From positions 744,001 through 808,000 of the forward strand of contig NZ_CP012070.1 of assembly GCF_001189535.1 (NCBI RefSeq): DNA of 64,000 nt, in the 5' to 3' direction. The first letter of the stretch is position 1. Each line of letters opens with the position of its first letter. This document shows, in pieces, positions 49,109 to 57,338 of this stretch. This stretch comes from Arsenicicoccus sp. oral taxon 190 (GTDB taxonomy: Bacteria; Actinomycetota; Actinomycetes; Actinomycetales; Dermatophilaceae). Made by a program: the position numbers and the translations under genes. The notes below the pieces were generated by a model. That model had not been told where the DNA came from. It was given only the letters and a program-made list of their open reading frames with translations, and did no database searches.

Positions 49109-49750
49109 TCAGGTGAGCTGCAGCGTCGCCACGCAGGTCGGCGCCTGAGGGCCGGTGGTGAAGGGGGCGGTGACCGCCTTGTCGGCATACGTGACGTGGA
49201 TGGTCCCGCTGACGCCCCGCGGCAGCCAGAAACCCACGAAACCGTTGTCGTAGGTCCGCACCTGCTGGTCGACGAGCCGGCGACCGGACGAGTCGGTGAT
49301 CGTGACCGCCATCGGCGCGTCCGCCAGCTCTCCCTGGCAGCCGGTCAGGTGGTGGTAGAAGCAGCTGTGCGTCCTGGAGACGTAGGGCGCCATCGACAGG
49401 TAGAACGAGTCGGCGGGGATGGGCAGGGTCGCCTTGGCGCCGCTGGAGTCCGTGAGCTGCAGCTCGCCCTGGCGCACCGAGCCCTGCAGGCCCCGGGCCT
49501 TGTCGTCCTGGGTGCGGTCCAGCTCGCTGACGACGGTCTTGACGTCCTTGCCGGCGAGGCCGTTGCGCTGCAGGAAGTCCGCGGTCGCGGACCCGCTCGC
49601 TTGGGCATCGGTGGGCGCCACAGACGCGGTCGCACCGGCGCTGGAGGGACCCGCCCCGCCGGCACTGTCCCCGCTGCCGCCGCTGCCTCCGCTGCAGGCG
49701 CCGACGGCGAGCAGACCGGCGAGGACGAGGGACGACGTGCGGCGCTTCAT
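49109..49750 (-). CDS. cueP: CueP family copper-binding lipoprotein
   Basis: 213 residues. Lipobox VGAC (Cys 19), Gly/Ser linker, then a CueP domain: FLQRNGLAGKDVKTVVSEL, FYLSMAPYVSRTHSCFYHHLTGCQGEL and TYDNGFVGFWLPRGVSGT, ending in PTCVATLQL. The conserved Cys and His residues for copper are present. CueP is known as the periplasmic copper store that supplies superoxide dismutase in Salmonella; the lipid anchor here suits a bacterium without an outer membrane. An AGGAG site precedes ATG 49750. It lies 32 kb from csoR-copZ-copA. Confidence 0.9.
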   Translation of the reverse strand: MKRRTSSLVLAGLLAVGACSGGSGGSGDSAGGAGPSSAGATASVAPTDAQASGSATADFLQRNGLAGKDVKTVVSELDRTQDDKARGLQGSVRQGELQLTDSSGAKATLPIPADSFYLSMAPYVSRTHSCFYHHLTGCQGELADAPMAVTITDSSGRRLVDQQVRTYDNGFVGFWLPRGVSGTIHVTYADKAVTAPFTTGPQAPTCVATLQLT

Positions 49751-49854
49751 GGGGGGCTCCTGGCGGGGCGCGGATCGAGGGTGCTTGACCCGTCGAGGAT
49801 CTCACCCGGGGTCAGGCGCCCCGCAGCCACCCCCCGGTCAGAGGAGCGCCCGCG

Positions 49855-52800
49855 TCACGCGTGCGGGTGGCCGTGGACCCGGTCGACCAGCTTGACACCC
49901 TCCACGTCGACGTCCGGCACGATCTTGTCGAGCCAGCGCGGCATCCACCAGGCCTTCTCGCCGAGCAGGTGCATGACGGCGGGGGTGAGCGTCATACGGA
50001 TCAGGAAGGCGTCGATCAGCACCCCGAGCGCGAGCCCGAAACCGATCGGCCGGATCATGGTCAGCTCGGCGTGGATGAAGCCGGCGAAGACCGAGATCAT
50101 GATGATCGCGGCGGCCGTCACCACCCGGGCCGCGTGGCTGAAGCCGGTGCGCACCGCCAGGCGGGCGTCCTGGCCGTGGACGTGGGCCTCGCGCATGCCC
50201 GACACGATGAACATCTGGTAGTCCATCGCCAGCCCGAAGAGCACCCCGATCAGCAGGATCGGCAGGAAGCTCAGCACCGGTGAGGGGTGGTGGACCCCGA
50301 AGAGCGCCCCGAGCGTCCCGTGCTGGTAGACGGCCACGACCCCGCCGAAGGCCGCCGCCAGCGACAGCAGGAAGCCTCCGGTGGCGATGAGCGGGACGAC
50401 CACCGAGCGGAAGACCATCAGCAGCAGCACCAACGAGAGCCCGACCACGATGAGCAGGTAGAGCGGCAGCGCCTTGGCCAGCTGGTCGGAGATGTCGATG
50501 TTGGCGACGGTCTGCCCGGTGATCTGCACGTCCGCGCCGGTCTTGGCGGCGATGGCGGGGGCTTGGTCGCGGATCTGCTCCACGGTCCGGACGGTGCCCT
50601 CGTCGGCGGGGCCGTTGTCGGGCACGGCCTGGTAGGCGGCGGTGCGCCGGTCCTGGCTCAGCCCGATGGGCATGACGCGCACCAGCCCGGGCACGGTGGC
50701 CAGCTCCTCCGCGACCGCGAGCTGACGGTCCTTGGCCTGCGCGGCGTCCAGCCCCTCGGGCAGCGACGCGACCGCGATGATCGGGCCGTTGGCGCCGGGG
50801 CCGAACTTGTCGGCGATCGTGGTGTAGGCGCGGTTGGCGCTCGACCCGGGCGGCTCCGAGCCACCGTCGGGCAGCCCGAGACGCAGCCCGGCTGCGGGGA
50901 CCGCCAGTATGCCGATCGCCACCAGGCCGGCGGCCAGGGCGACCCAGGGGTGGCGGGTGGCCATGGCGCCCCAGCCGCGGTCGCCGCGCTCGGGGTCGTG
51001 CGGGTGCTCCTCCTGGACGGAGCGGCCACGGGCGTCGAAGCCGTGGGCCAGCCACGCCCGGCGGGGCAGGATGCGGTGCCCCACCAGGGACAGCACGGCC
51101 GGCAGCAGGCTCAGGTTGATGAGTACGGCGGCGAGGACGGTGCCGGCGGCGGTGAAGCCCATGGCGGCGAGGAAGTCCATGCGGGTGACGGCGAGCGCCG
51201 CCAGCGCGATGAAGACGGTCATGCCGGCGAAGGTGACGGCGTTGCCGGCGGTGCCGGTCGCGAGCGCGATCGACTCGACCTTGCTCATGCCGGTCTTGAG
51301 CTGCTCCCGGTGCCGGTTGACGATGAAGAGCGCGTAGTCGATGCCGACCGCGATGCCGATCATCAGGCCCAGCGCGGGCGTCACGGAGTTGAGCGTCACG
51401 AAGTGGGTGACCGCCATGGTGACCCCGATGCCGAGCCCGACCCCGCCGAGGGCCATCAGCAGCGGCAGGCCGGCTGCCACGAGGGTGCCGAGCGTGACGA
51501 GCAGGACGACGGCGGCGACGGCGAGGCCGATGATCTCGCCGGGGCCCATGATGCTGGACACGTCGTCGGTGAGCTCCTTGCCGAAGGCGACCTGCACCCC
51601 GGCCTGCGCGAGCTGGTCCTTGACCGTCAGCACCTGCTGGCGGGTGGCCGGCGGCACCGACTGCATCTCGTCCTTGAAGGACACCTGCGACAGGGCGGCG
51701 GTCCCGTCGGTGCTGACGAAGCGCAGCCCCTCGGCGAGCGCCGTCTCCCGCTTGCCGAGCGCCAGGTCCTTGCGGGCCTGGGCGAGCTTGGCGCGGCCGT
51801 CGACGAGCTGCTGCTCGCTGGTCTTGATGCGGTCACGGGCTGCGATGAGCTGCTGCTCGCCGTCGCTGATGCGGATCTTGCCGGCCTCGGCCTGACGGCG
51901 CCCGTCGGCGAGCTTGGCCTCGTTGACGCGGATCTGCTCCTCGGCAGCGGCCATGGCGCGCTCGCCCCGGGCGAGCTTGGCCTCCGCGGCGTCGATCTGG
52001 CGCTGCCCACCGTTGACCTTCCGCTGGGCGGCGGACAGCTGGGCCTCCGAGCCCTGGATGGTCTCGGCCTTGGCGTCGAGGGTGCGCTGACCCTGGGCCA
52101 GCTCGGCGCGCTTGGCGTCGAGGGTGCGCTGGGCCTGGGCCAGCGCGGCGGTCTTGTCGTCGACCTGCTGGCGGCCGGCCTTCACCTGCGGCTCCTGGGC
52201 CGCGATGGCCTTGCGAGCCTCCTCGAGCTGGGGCTTCTGCTCGGCGATCCTCGCCTTGCCCCCGTCGATGGCCGCGGTGAGCTGGGCGATCTGGGCCTCG
52301 AGCTGGGTGCGGCGGTCGGCCGGGAGGGTGGGGTCGTTCAGGGCCTGCTGCAGCTGCGAGCGCTGCTGCTCCGCGGCGGCGACCTGCTGCTCGGCTGCGG
52401 CCAGGGCCGTCTCACCGGCGGCGAGCTTCTTCTTGGCGTCGGCGAGCTGGGCCTCCCCTGCCTTGACCTTCTGACGCGCCGCGTCCAGCTGCGCGTTGCC
52501 GCCGTCGATCTTGGCCTGCCCGGCGTCGAGCTTCGCCTTGCCGTCGTCGATCTTCGCCTGCGCGGCCGCGATCTGGCGCTTGCCCGCCTCGAGCTTGGCG
52601 CGTCCCTGCGCGACCTGCCGCTTGCCGGCGGCCAGGTCGGCCTTGCCGGACGCGAGCCGGCGGCGACCGGAGGCGAGCTCACCCTGGCCCTCGGCGACGC
52701 GACGCTTGCCGGCCTCGAGCTTGGCCTCGCCGTCGGCGAGCTGCTTGAGGGCCTGCGTGAGCTCGGACCGACCGTCCTCGAGCTTGGCCGTGTTGGCCGC

Positions 52801-53253
52801 GATCTTGCGCTTGCCGTCGTCGATCTGGGCCTGGCCCGAGTCGATCTTGGCGGCGTTGTCGGCGATCTGCTTCTCGCCGTCCGCGAGCTTGCGGCGGCCG
52901 TCGTCGAGCTGCCGCTGCGTGGCGAAGGGGTCGAGCGCCGTCCGAACCGCGGGCATGGCCTTCCAGGTGGTGACGGCCTGCGCGACCGCCGCCTCCTGCG
53001 CGGGCGTGAACCGACCCGAATCGGTCGTGAACACGACCGTGCCCGTGCCCCCGGCGGCGGCCGGCAGGTCGTGCTTGAGCTTCTCCAGGGTGCGCTGGAA
53101 GGGCGCGCCCTTGATGGTCATCTGGCTCGACAGCGGCTTGCTCAGGAGCCCGGCCGCGCCGGAGACGCCGCCGAGCAGCAGCAGCCAGATGATGACGACG
53201 GCCCATGGCCGGCGGGCCGAGAAGTGACCGAGTCGATAGAGCAGGGTTGCCAT
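49855..53253 (-). CDS. MMPL family transporter with a giant heptad-repeat insert
   Basis: 1132 residues. Helix 1 (about 17-35) is followed by an external loop in which residues about 115-505 are an almost unbroken seven-residue repeat of the form xKLxxGxxQIxxG, for example QIDDGKRKIAANTAKLEDGR. The usual MMPL core follows: helices from about 560, the Asp-Tyr pair VGIDYALFIVNRHRE, then a second half with FGLAMDYQMFIVSGMREAH. The protein ends with HPHA. It is an RND-type transporter for lipids or drugs. A TetR gene lies just upstream on the same strand. Confidence 0.9.
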   Translation of the reverse strand: MATLLYRLGHFSARRPWAVVIIWLLLLGGVSGAAGLLSKPLSSQMTIKGAPFQRTLEKLKHDLPAAAGGTGTVVFTTDSGRFTPAQEAAVAQAVTTWKAMPAVRTALDPFATQRQLDDGRRKLADGEKQIADNAAKIDSGQAQIDDGKRKIAANTAKLEDGRSELTQALKQLADGEAKLEAGKRRVAEGQGELASGRRRLASGKADLAAGKRQVAQGRAKLEAGKRQIAAAQAKIDDGKAKLDAGQAKIDGGNAQLDAARQKVKAGEAQLADAKKKLAAGETALAAAEQQVAAAEQQRSQLQQALNDPTLPADRRTQLEAQIAQLTAAIDGGKARIAEQKPQLEEARKAIAAQEPQVKAGRQQVDDKTAALAQAQRTLDAKRAELAQGQRTLDAKAETIQGSEAQLSAAQRKVNGGQRQIDAAEAKLARGERAMAAAEEQIRVNEAKLADGRRQAEAGKIRISDGEQQLIAARDRIKTSEQQLVDGRAKLAQARKDLALGKRETALAEGLRFVSTDGTAALSQVSFKDEMQSVPPATRQQVLTVKDQLAQAGVQVAFGKELTDDVSSIMGPGEIIGLAVAAVVLLVTLGTLVAAGLPLLMALGGVGLGIGVTMAVTHFVTLNSVTPALGLMIGIAVGIDYALFIVNRHREQLKTGMSKVESIALATGTAGNAVTFAGMTVFIALAALAVTRMDFLAAMGFTAAGTVLAAVLINLSLLPAVLSLVGHRILPRRAWLAHGFDARGRSVQEEHPHDPERGDRGWGAMATRHPWVALAAGLVAIGILAVPAAGLRLGLPDGGSEPPGSSANRAYTTIADKFGPGANGPIIAVASLPEGLDAAQAKDRQLAVAEELATVPGLVRVMPIGLSQDRRTAAYQAVPDNGPADEGTVRTVEQIRDQAPAIAAKTGADVQITGQTVANIDISDQLAKALPLYLLIVVGLSLVLLLMVFRSVVVPLIATGGFLLSLAAAFGGVVAVYQHGTLGALFGVHHPSPVLSFLPILLIGVLFGLAMDYQMFIVSGMREAHVHGQDARLAVRTGFSHAARVVTAAAIIMISVFAGFIHAELTMIRPIGFGLALGVLIDAFLIRMTLTPAVMHLLGEKAWWMPRWLDKIVPDVDVEGVKLVDRVHGHPHA

Positions 53254-53280
53254 GGGTGTGAGCTCCAGCGCGTGGGAGGG

Positions 53281-53901
53281 TCAGCGGTCGTGGGGGCGCA
53301 CGGTGGCGCCGGCGAAGCTCTCGGTCAGGTAGCCGAAGGCGTCGATGAGATAGCCCCGCAGGCTGCGGGCGGCGTCCGGGCCGGCCAGGTCGGATGACCC
53401 GGCGACCCAGGCGAGGACGGCGGAGCGGCCGGCCGCGACGACGCACGACGACAGCACCGCGAGGTGGAGGGCGGGGGTGCCCTCGGGGAGCCGGGCGGCG
53501 AGGGCGCGGGCGATGTCGCCCTCGGCCTCGTCCCAGGCGGCGCGCTCGACCCGCTCGGCCGAGATCTGGCCCTCGCACAGCATCACCACGCTCGCGAACC
53601 TTGCCAGCGTGCCCGGGTCGGCCGCGGTGAGCGCAGCGATGATGGAGTCGGTCAGCGGCTCCCCCGCGGGGCGCCGCTCGAACTCCTCGAGCGCGACGCA
53701 CATGAAGTCGCCGGACGGGACCGCCAGCACCGCGTCGGTGGTGGGGAAGTAGTTGAAGAACGTGCGGCGCGAGACGCCGGCCCGCTGCGCGATCGCGTCC
53801 GCGGTGAGCGAGTCCACCCCGTCGACCCGGGCGATCTCGATCGCGGCGTCCGCCAGCGCGGCGCGGGTCTCGGCCTTGGCGAGGTCTCGTCGGGTCTGCA
53901 C
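53281..53901 (-). CDS. TetR family regulator of the MMPL transporter
   Basis: 206 residues with an N-terminal helix-turn-helix (ALADAAIEIARVDGVDSLTADAIAQRAGVSRRTFFNYFP, quoted in parts) and a helical C-terminal domain. GTG 53901 lies 6 nt after TAGTCT on the minus strand, so a leaderless start is likely. The transporter gene follows 27 bp downstream, giving a regulator-transporter operon under the palindrome at 53918. Confidence 0.9.
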   Translation of the reverse strand: MQTRRDLAKAETRAALADAAIEIARVDGVDSLTADAIAQRAGVSRRTFFNYFPTTDAVLAVPSGDFMCVALEEFERRPAGEPLTDSIIAALTAADPGTLARFASVVMLCEGQISAERVERAAWDEAEGDIARALAARLPEGTPALHLAVLSSCVVAAGRSAVLAWVAGSSDLAGPDAARSLRGYLIDAFGYLTESFAGATVRPHDR

Positions 53902-53907
53902 CCCTCG

Positions 53908-53954
53908 AGACTAGACTCCTTGCACCCAGTGCAGCAAATGCACAGGGTGCAAGG
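53908..53954 (-). promoter_or_regulatory. -10 element and TetR-type operator of the regulator-MMPL operon
   Basis: TAGTCT (53908-53913, minus strand) is the -10. Upstream, CCTTGCACCCAGTGCA (53918-53933) pairs with TGCACAGGGTGCAAGG (53939-53954) with one mismatch across 5 bp. The TGCA-ended half sites fit a dimeric TetR repressor covering the -35 region. Confidence 0.8.
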
Positions 53955-53978
53955 ATCGTCCCAGGTCGAGCCGCAGCC

Positions 53979-54025
53979 GGCCCGTATGCCGTTCCCCCGG
54001 CTCGCGGGGTGACGGCATACGGGCC
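53979..54025. terminator. Hairpin with GTATGCCG arms after the FMN reductase gene
   Basis: GGCCCGTATGCCGT (53979-53992) pairs perfectly with ACGGCATACGGGCC (54012-54025); an inner CCCCG/CGGGG stem continues it. It lies just after the stop (54042) of the minus-strand reductase gene and before the TetR operator, as expected of a terminator. Confidence 0.8.
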
Positions 54026-54041
54026 GGGCGACTCGTCCGAC

Positions 54042-54590
54042 TCAGCCGCGCAGGGCGGAGGTCAGGCGCACCAGCTGGTCGAGCAGGGTGCGGAGCTCGC
54101 CGGGGCGGCGGTCCAGCGGCGTGAAGCCCTCGTCGCCGAAGTCGGTGAAGAGCCCCAGCGCGACCTGCCCGCGCACGTCGACCATCTGGAAGTTGGCGAC
54201 GATCGTGCGCCAGTGCTCGACCGCGCGCACCCCGCCGTCGGCGCCGTAGGACACGAAACCGACGGTCTTGCCGATCCACTCGGGGCCGATGCTGTCGAAG
54301 GCGTTCTTGAAGGCGCCGGGGACGGAGTGGTTGTACTCCGGGGTCACGAAGATGAACCCGTCGTAGCCGTCGATCGCCGCGCTCCACCGGGTGACGCGCT
54401 CGTCGTCGTACTCCCGGTTGGCGGCGCCGGGGACGGTCGCGGAGGTGAGCACGAGCAGGTCGAACTCCCGCAGGTCGACGAGGTCGACGTCGGCGCCGCC
54501 GTGCTCGCGGGCTCCCTCGAGCACCCACTGCGCGACCTGCGAGCCCTTGCGACCCTCCCGGACCGAGCCGATGATGATGCCGATCTTCAC
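54042..54590 (-). CDS. NADPH-dependent FMN reductase
   Basis: 182 residues with the flavodoxin-like fold: phosphate-binding GSVREGRKGSQVAQWV near residue 7 and VTPEYNHSVPGAFKNAFDS near 85, both typical of the FMN_red family. GTG 54590 is chosen because GGAGG lies 5-6 nt upstream; ATG 54602 is an alternative four codons longer. It reduces flavins, quinones or chromate-like compounds using NAD(P)H. Confidence 0.88.
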   Translation of the reverse strand: MKIGIIIGSVREGRKGSQVAQWVLEGAREHGGADVDLVDLREFDLLVLTSATVPGAANREYDDERVTRWSAAIDGYDGFIFVTPEYNHSVPGAFKNAFDSIGPEWIGKTVGFVSYGADGGVRAVEHWRTIVANFQMVDVRGQVALGLFTDFGDEGFTPLDRRPGELRTLLDQLVRLTSALRG

Positions 54591-54713
54591 GCGTGCCTCC
54601 ATGTGTGCGTCCTGAGCCAGGTCATCGGTTGAACGGTCAACATGCTAGTCGCCGACGGCCGACCACCCGTCCGGGCGCTCACCAGCACAGCCCGCGCGGC
54701 GCCTGGGCGGCCG

Positions 54714-56015
54714 TCACTCCAGCCCGAAGCCGCGGCGCCCGATCTCGGTGAGCTGCTCGGGGCGGTAGCGGTCCGGCCAGGCGGCCTCGTAGTCCTCCTC
54801 GGGGAAGTCCGGTGCGCTGCGGCCGGACTCGAAGGCGGCGTAGGCGCGCGCCGCGAAGGCCTCGTTCTTGGCGCACCAGGGCGCGGCGGGGATGTACATC
54901 ACGTTGCCCCAGCCCTGCTGGTCCTCGACGGGGGCGACGCCGTGGATCATGTCGCAGTGCCACCACACGGTGTCGCCGGGCTCGACGTCCGGGATCGAGG
55001 CGGTGGCCTGCAGCAGCAGCTTGTGGTGCTGCTCGGTGGCCGGGAAGACGCTGTTGGGGCGCACCCCGCAAAGGTCGTCGGCGGCGATGTCCTCGAGCAG
55101 CGGCCGCAGCATCAGGTAGCCCATGGCCCGCGGGATCGGCACGACGTGCAGCACCCCCTGGTCGTGCTGCATCTGCGACAGCGCGGTCCAGCCCTGGAAG
55201 GTGCGGAAGACCGAGCACATCGTGGACCCGGCGTACTGCGCCGCCTCGGTGCGGTAGGACGCGTCCCACGGGTCGTAGGCCAGCACGTCCCCGTCCCACA
55301 GGTGCCGGAAGTGGCGCTGGTAGCCCTGCGTCATCCACAGGTCGAGGGTGCCGGGGTCGAGGTGCGTGCCGAGACCGCGGGAGCTGGCGCCCGGGGGGCG
55401 TCGCCGGATGCGGTCGGGGTAGAGCGTGTCCCGGTCGGGGTCGAACCACCGGTGCCCGTCGGTCTCGCTGGTCCAGAAGGAGTTGAGGAAGGCCTGCACC
55501 GCGGCCATGCGCGGGCTCTGGCGCGCCTCCATCTGGGCCGAGGACCAGTAGATCGGGTAGATCTCGGGCTTGGAGCCGACGGAGCCGAAGAAGTCGTCGC
55601 CGGGCCCGCGGTAGCTCTCGAAGAAGGCGTTGCGGGTCGTGTAGTCGACGATGTCGCGGTCCCACTGCTCCGCCTGGGCGCGGGGGAAGGTGCCGCGGAC
55701 CACCGCGCACCCCCGCCGGGCGATCCTGGCGCGCAGCTCCGGGGAGACGGTGCCTGCCTCGATGTCGGCGAAGTCGACCACGGGCCAAGGGTTCTCGCCC
55801 CGTGCCAGCTCGGCGACGACCTCCTCGACCTCCCGGGCGATCTCGCGCTCCAGGGTCTCGAAGACCTCCTGGGCGCTGGTGCCGGCCGCGGCGAGCCGGG
55901 CCTTGATGGCCGCCTTGACCTCGCGGGTGGCGGCGACGTGGTCGTCGGGCAGGGTCTCCCAGTGGGGCAGGTCCGGCAGCTGGTCGGCCGCGGCGGGGGT
56001 CGCCGTCGTGGTCAT
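54714..56015 (-). CDS. DUF1479 family (YbiU-like) Fe(II)/2-oxoglutarate-type oxygenase
   Basis: 433 residues. Iron ligands: HLDPG (His and Asp near 219-221) and a distal His in WWHCDMIHG near 353. The segments RNAFFESYRGPGDDFFGS and RMAAVQAFLNSFW are typical of DUF1479. The natural substrate of this family is not established. The start is uncertain among GTG 56024, ATG 56021 and ATG 56015; the last has the best distance from GAGG. It is divergent from a ROK repressor with a shared repeat region, so it may be induced by a sugar. Confidence 0.83.
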   Translation of the reverse strand: MTTTATPAAADQLPDLPHWETLPDDHVAATREVKAAIKARLAAAGTSAQEVFETLEREIAREVEEVVAELARGENPWPVVDFADIEAGTVSPELRARIARRGCAVVRGTFPRAQAEQWDRDIVDYTTRNAFFESYRGPGDDFFGSVGSKPEIYPIYWSSAQMEARQSPRMAAVQAFLNSFWTSETDGHRWFDPDRDTLYPDRIRRRPPGASSRGLGTHLDPGTLDLWMTQGYQRHFRHLWDGDVLAYDPWDASYRTEAAQYAGSTMCSVFRTFQGWTALSQMQHDQGVLHVVPIPRAMGYLMLRPLLEDIAADDLCGVRPNSVFPATEQHHKLLLQATASIPDVEPGDTVWWHCDMIHGVAPVEDQQGWGNVMYIPAAPWCAKNEAFAARAYAAFESGRSAPDFPEEDYEAAWPDRYRPEQLTEIGRRGFGLE

Positions 56016-56041
56016 CGTCATCACCTCGAGGGGGTCGGAGG

Positions 56042-56108
56042 AGTTTGGAAGGAGCCTTAACTACCTCCAGCGTGACATGCGTCGTGCTAGTTTGCAAGGG
56101 CTCCTAAC
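56042..56108. promoter_or_regulatory. Direct repeat operator region between DUF1479 and ROK genes
   Basis: AGTTTGGAAGGAGCCTTAAC (56042-56061) and AGTTTGCAAGGGCTCCTAAC (56089-56108) are 20-bp direct repeats, 47 bp apart, with 16 identical positions. The region is AT-rich for this genome. Each box could bind a ROK dimer, one near each divergent start. Confidence 0.72.
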
Positions 56109-56125
56109 AAACCCGTGGAGGCCGT

Positions 56126-57265
56126 ATGCCGCACCGCCCGACTCCCCCGTCGCTGGACCTCGTCCGGGGAGCCACCGACCAGCTGGTGGTCGATGCCCTG
56201 CTGGAGGCGGAGTCGCTGACCCGCCCCCAGCTGTCCCAGCTGACCGGCGTCTCCAAGCCCACGATCTCCGAGAGCGTCCGCCGGCTGGCGCGGGCGGGTC
56301 TGGTGGAGGAGGCCGGCAAGGCGACGGGCAGCCCGGGCCGGGCGGGAGCCGTCTACCGGCTGGCGGCGCGGACCGGGTGGGGCATCGCGCTGCACGTCGC
56401 CCCCGGCGAGGCGGCCGTGGCCGAGGTCGACCCCGCGGGGTCGGTGCTGTGGTCGGCCCGGCAGCCGCTGCCCATGACCGTCACGCCGGCCGAGCTGGAG
56501 CGGGGCGTGCGGCTGCTGGGCCGGCTCGCCCGTCGGCGCCGCCCGGAGGCGCCCTCGGTGGTGGTCGCCTCCGTGGCCGACCCGGTCGACGCGACCGGGC
56601 GCACGGTGGACCTCGCGGGCACGCCGTTCGTGCGCGGGAGCGCCGACCTGCGGGAGGCGCTGACCGGCGCCGCCGAGCGCGTCGTCGTCGGCAACGACGT
56701 CAACTGGGCCGCCCTGGCGGAGCGGCACGACGGGGCGGCGACCGACCTGTCCACCTTCGTCTACTGCTACCTCGGGGCGGGGCTGGGCGCGGCCGTGGTG
56801 GAGGACGGCCAGGTGCGGGTCGGGGCCAACGGCCTGGCCGGGGAGCTGGCCTTCCTGCCGACGGTGGGCCCGGAGGGCCGGGCGATGCGGCTGCTTGACG
56901 TCTTCGTGTCGCTGGGGCTGGTGCTGGAGGGCACCACGGTGATCGACGGCGAGGCGGTCCGTCGCTACTTCGCGACGCAGCTGCCGCCGGCTCCGCTGGT
57001 GACGGCGATCGGCGCGGCCCTGGGCGGGGTGGCGGCCCTGCTCGGGACGACGACGTTCCTGGTCGGGGGCCCCTGGGCGCAGGCCCCCGGGCTCGCCGAC
57101 CGCCTGGCGGCGGTGGCGGGGCGGCACGCGCCCGCACCCGTCACCCTGCGGCCCGCGGCCCACCAGGCCGACGCCCCGCTGCGGGGCGCCCAGGTGGAGG
57201 CGGCCCGCCAGCTGCGGGCAGCGCTGCACCGGACGCTGGCCGGCCCGCTGCCCGAGACGCCCTGA
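56126..57265 (+). CDS. ROK family transcriptional repressor
   Basis: 379 residues. The winged helix (about 15-75) includes LTRPQLSQLTGVSKPTISESVRRL. The ROK sugar-kinase-like domain follows, with VVGNDVNWAALAE and a shortened YCYLGAGLGAAVV; the zinc-binding Cys cluster of many ROK proteins is not visible. It would respond to a sugar ligand and control the divergent DUF1479 gene. GTGGAGG precedes ATG 56126, which again lies in GTATGCCG. Confidence 0.87.
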   Translation: MPHRPTPPSLDLVRGATDQLVVDALLEAESLTRPQLSQLTGVSKPTISESVRRLARAGLVEEAGKATGSPGRAGAVYRLAARTGWGIALHVAPGEAAVAEVDPAGSVLWSARQPLPMTVTPAELERGVRLLGRLARRRRPEAPSVVVASVADPVDATGRTVDLAGTPFVRGSADLREALTGAAERVVVGNDVNWAALAERHDGAATDLSTFVYCYLGAGLGAAVVEDGQVRVGANGLAGELAFLPTVGPEGRAMRLLDVFVSLGLVLEGTTVIDGEAVRRYFATQLPPAPLVTAIGAALGGVAALLGTTTFLVGGPWAQAPGLADRLAAVAGRHAPAPVTLRPAAHQADAPLRGAQVEAARQLRAALHRTLAGPLPETP

Positions 57266-57338
57266 CCCCAGGGAACCGCTTCGTCGGCCAGCCCTACCCG
57301 GGCCGCACGACGCCGGCGAGGGGGCGGCATACGGGCTG

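Noticed and set aside
50287..53397. A 1036-codon open frame opposite the MMPL gene
   Set aside because: It is the antisense shadow of the heptad repeats; its Leu/Gly-rich translation mirrors the repeat and has no domain.
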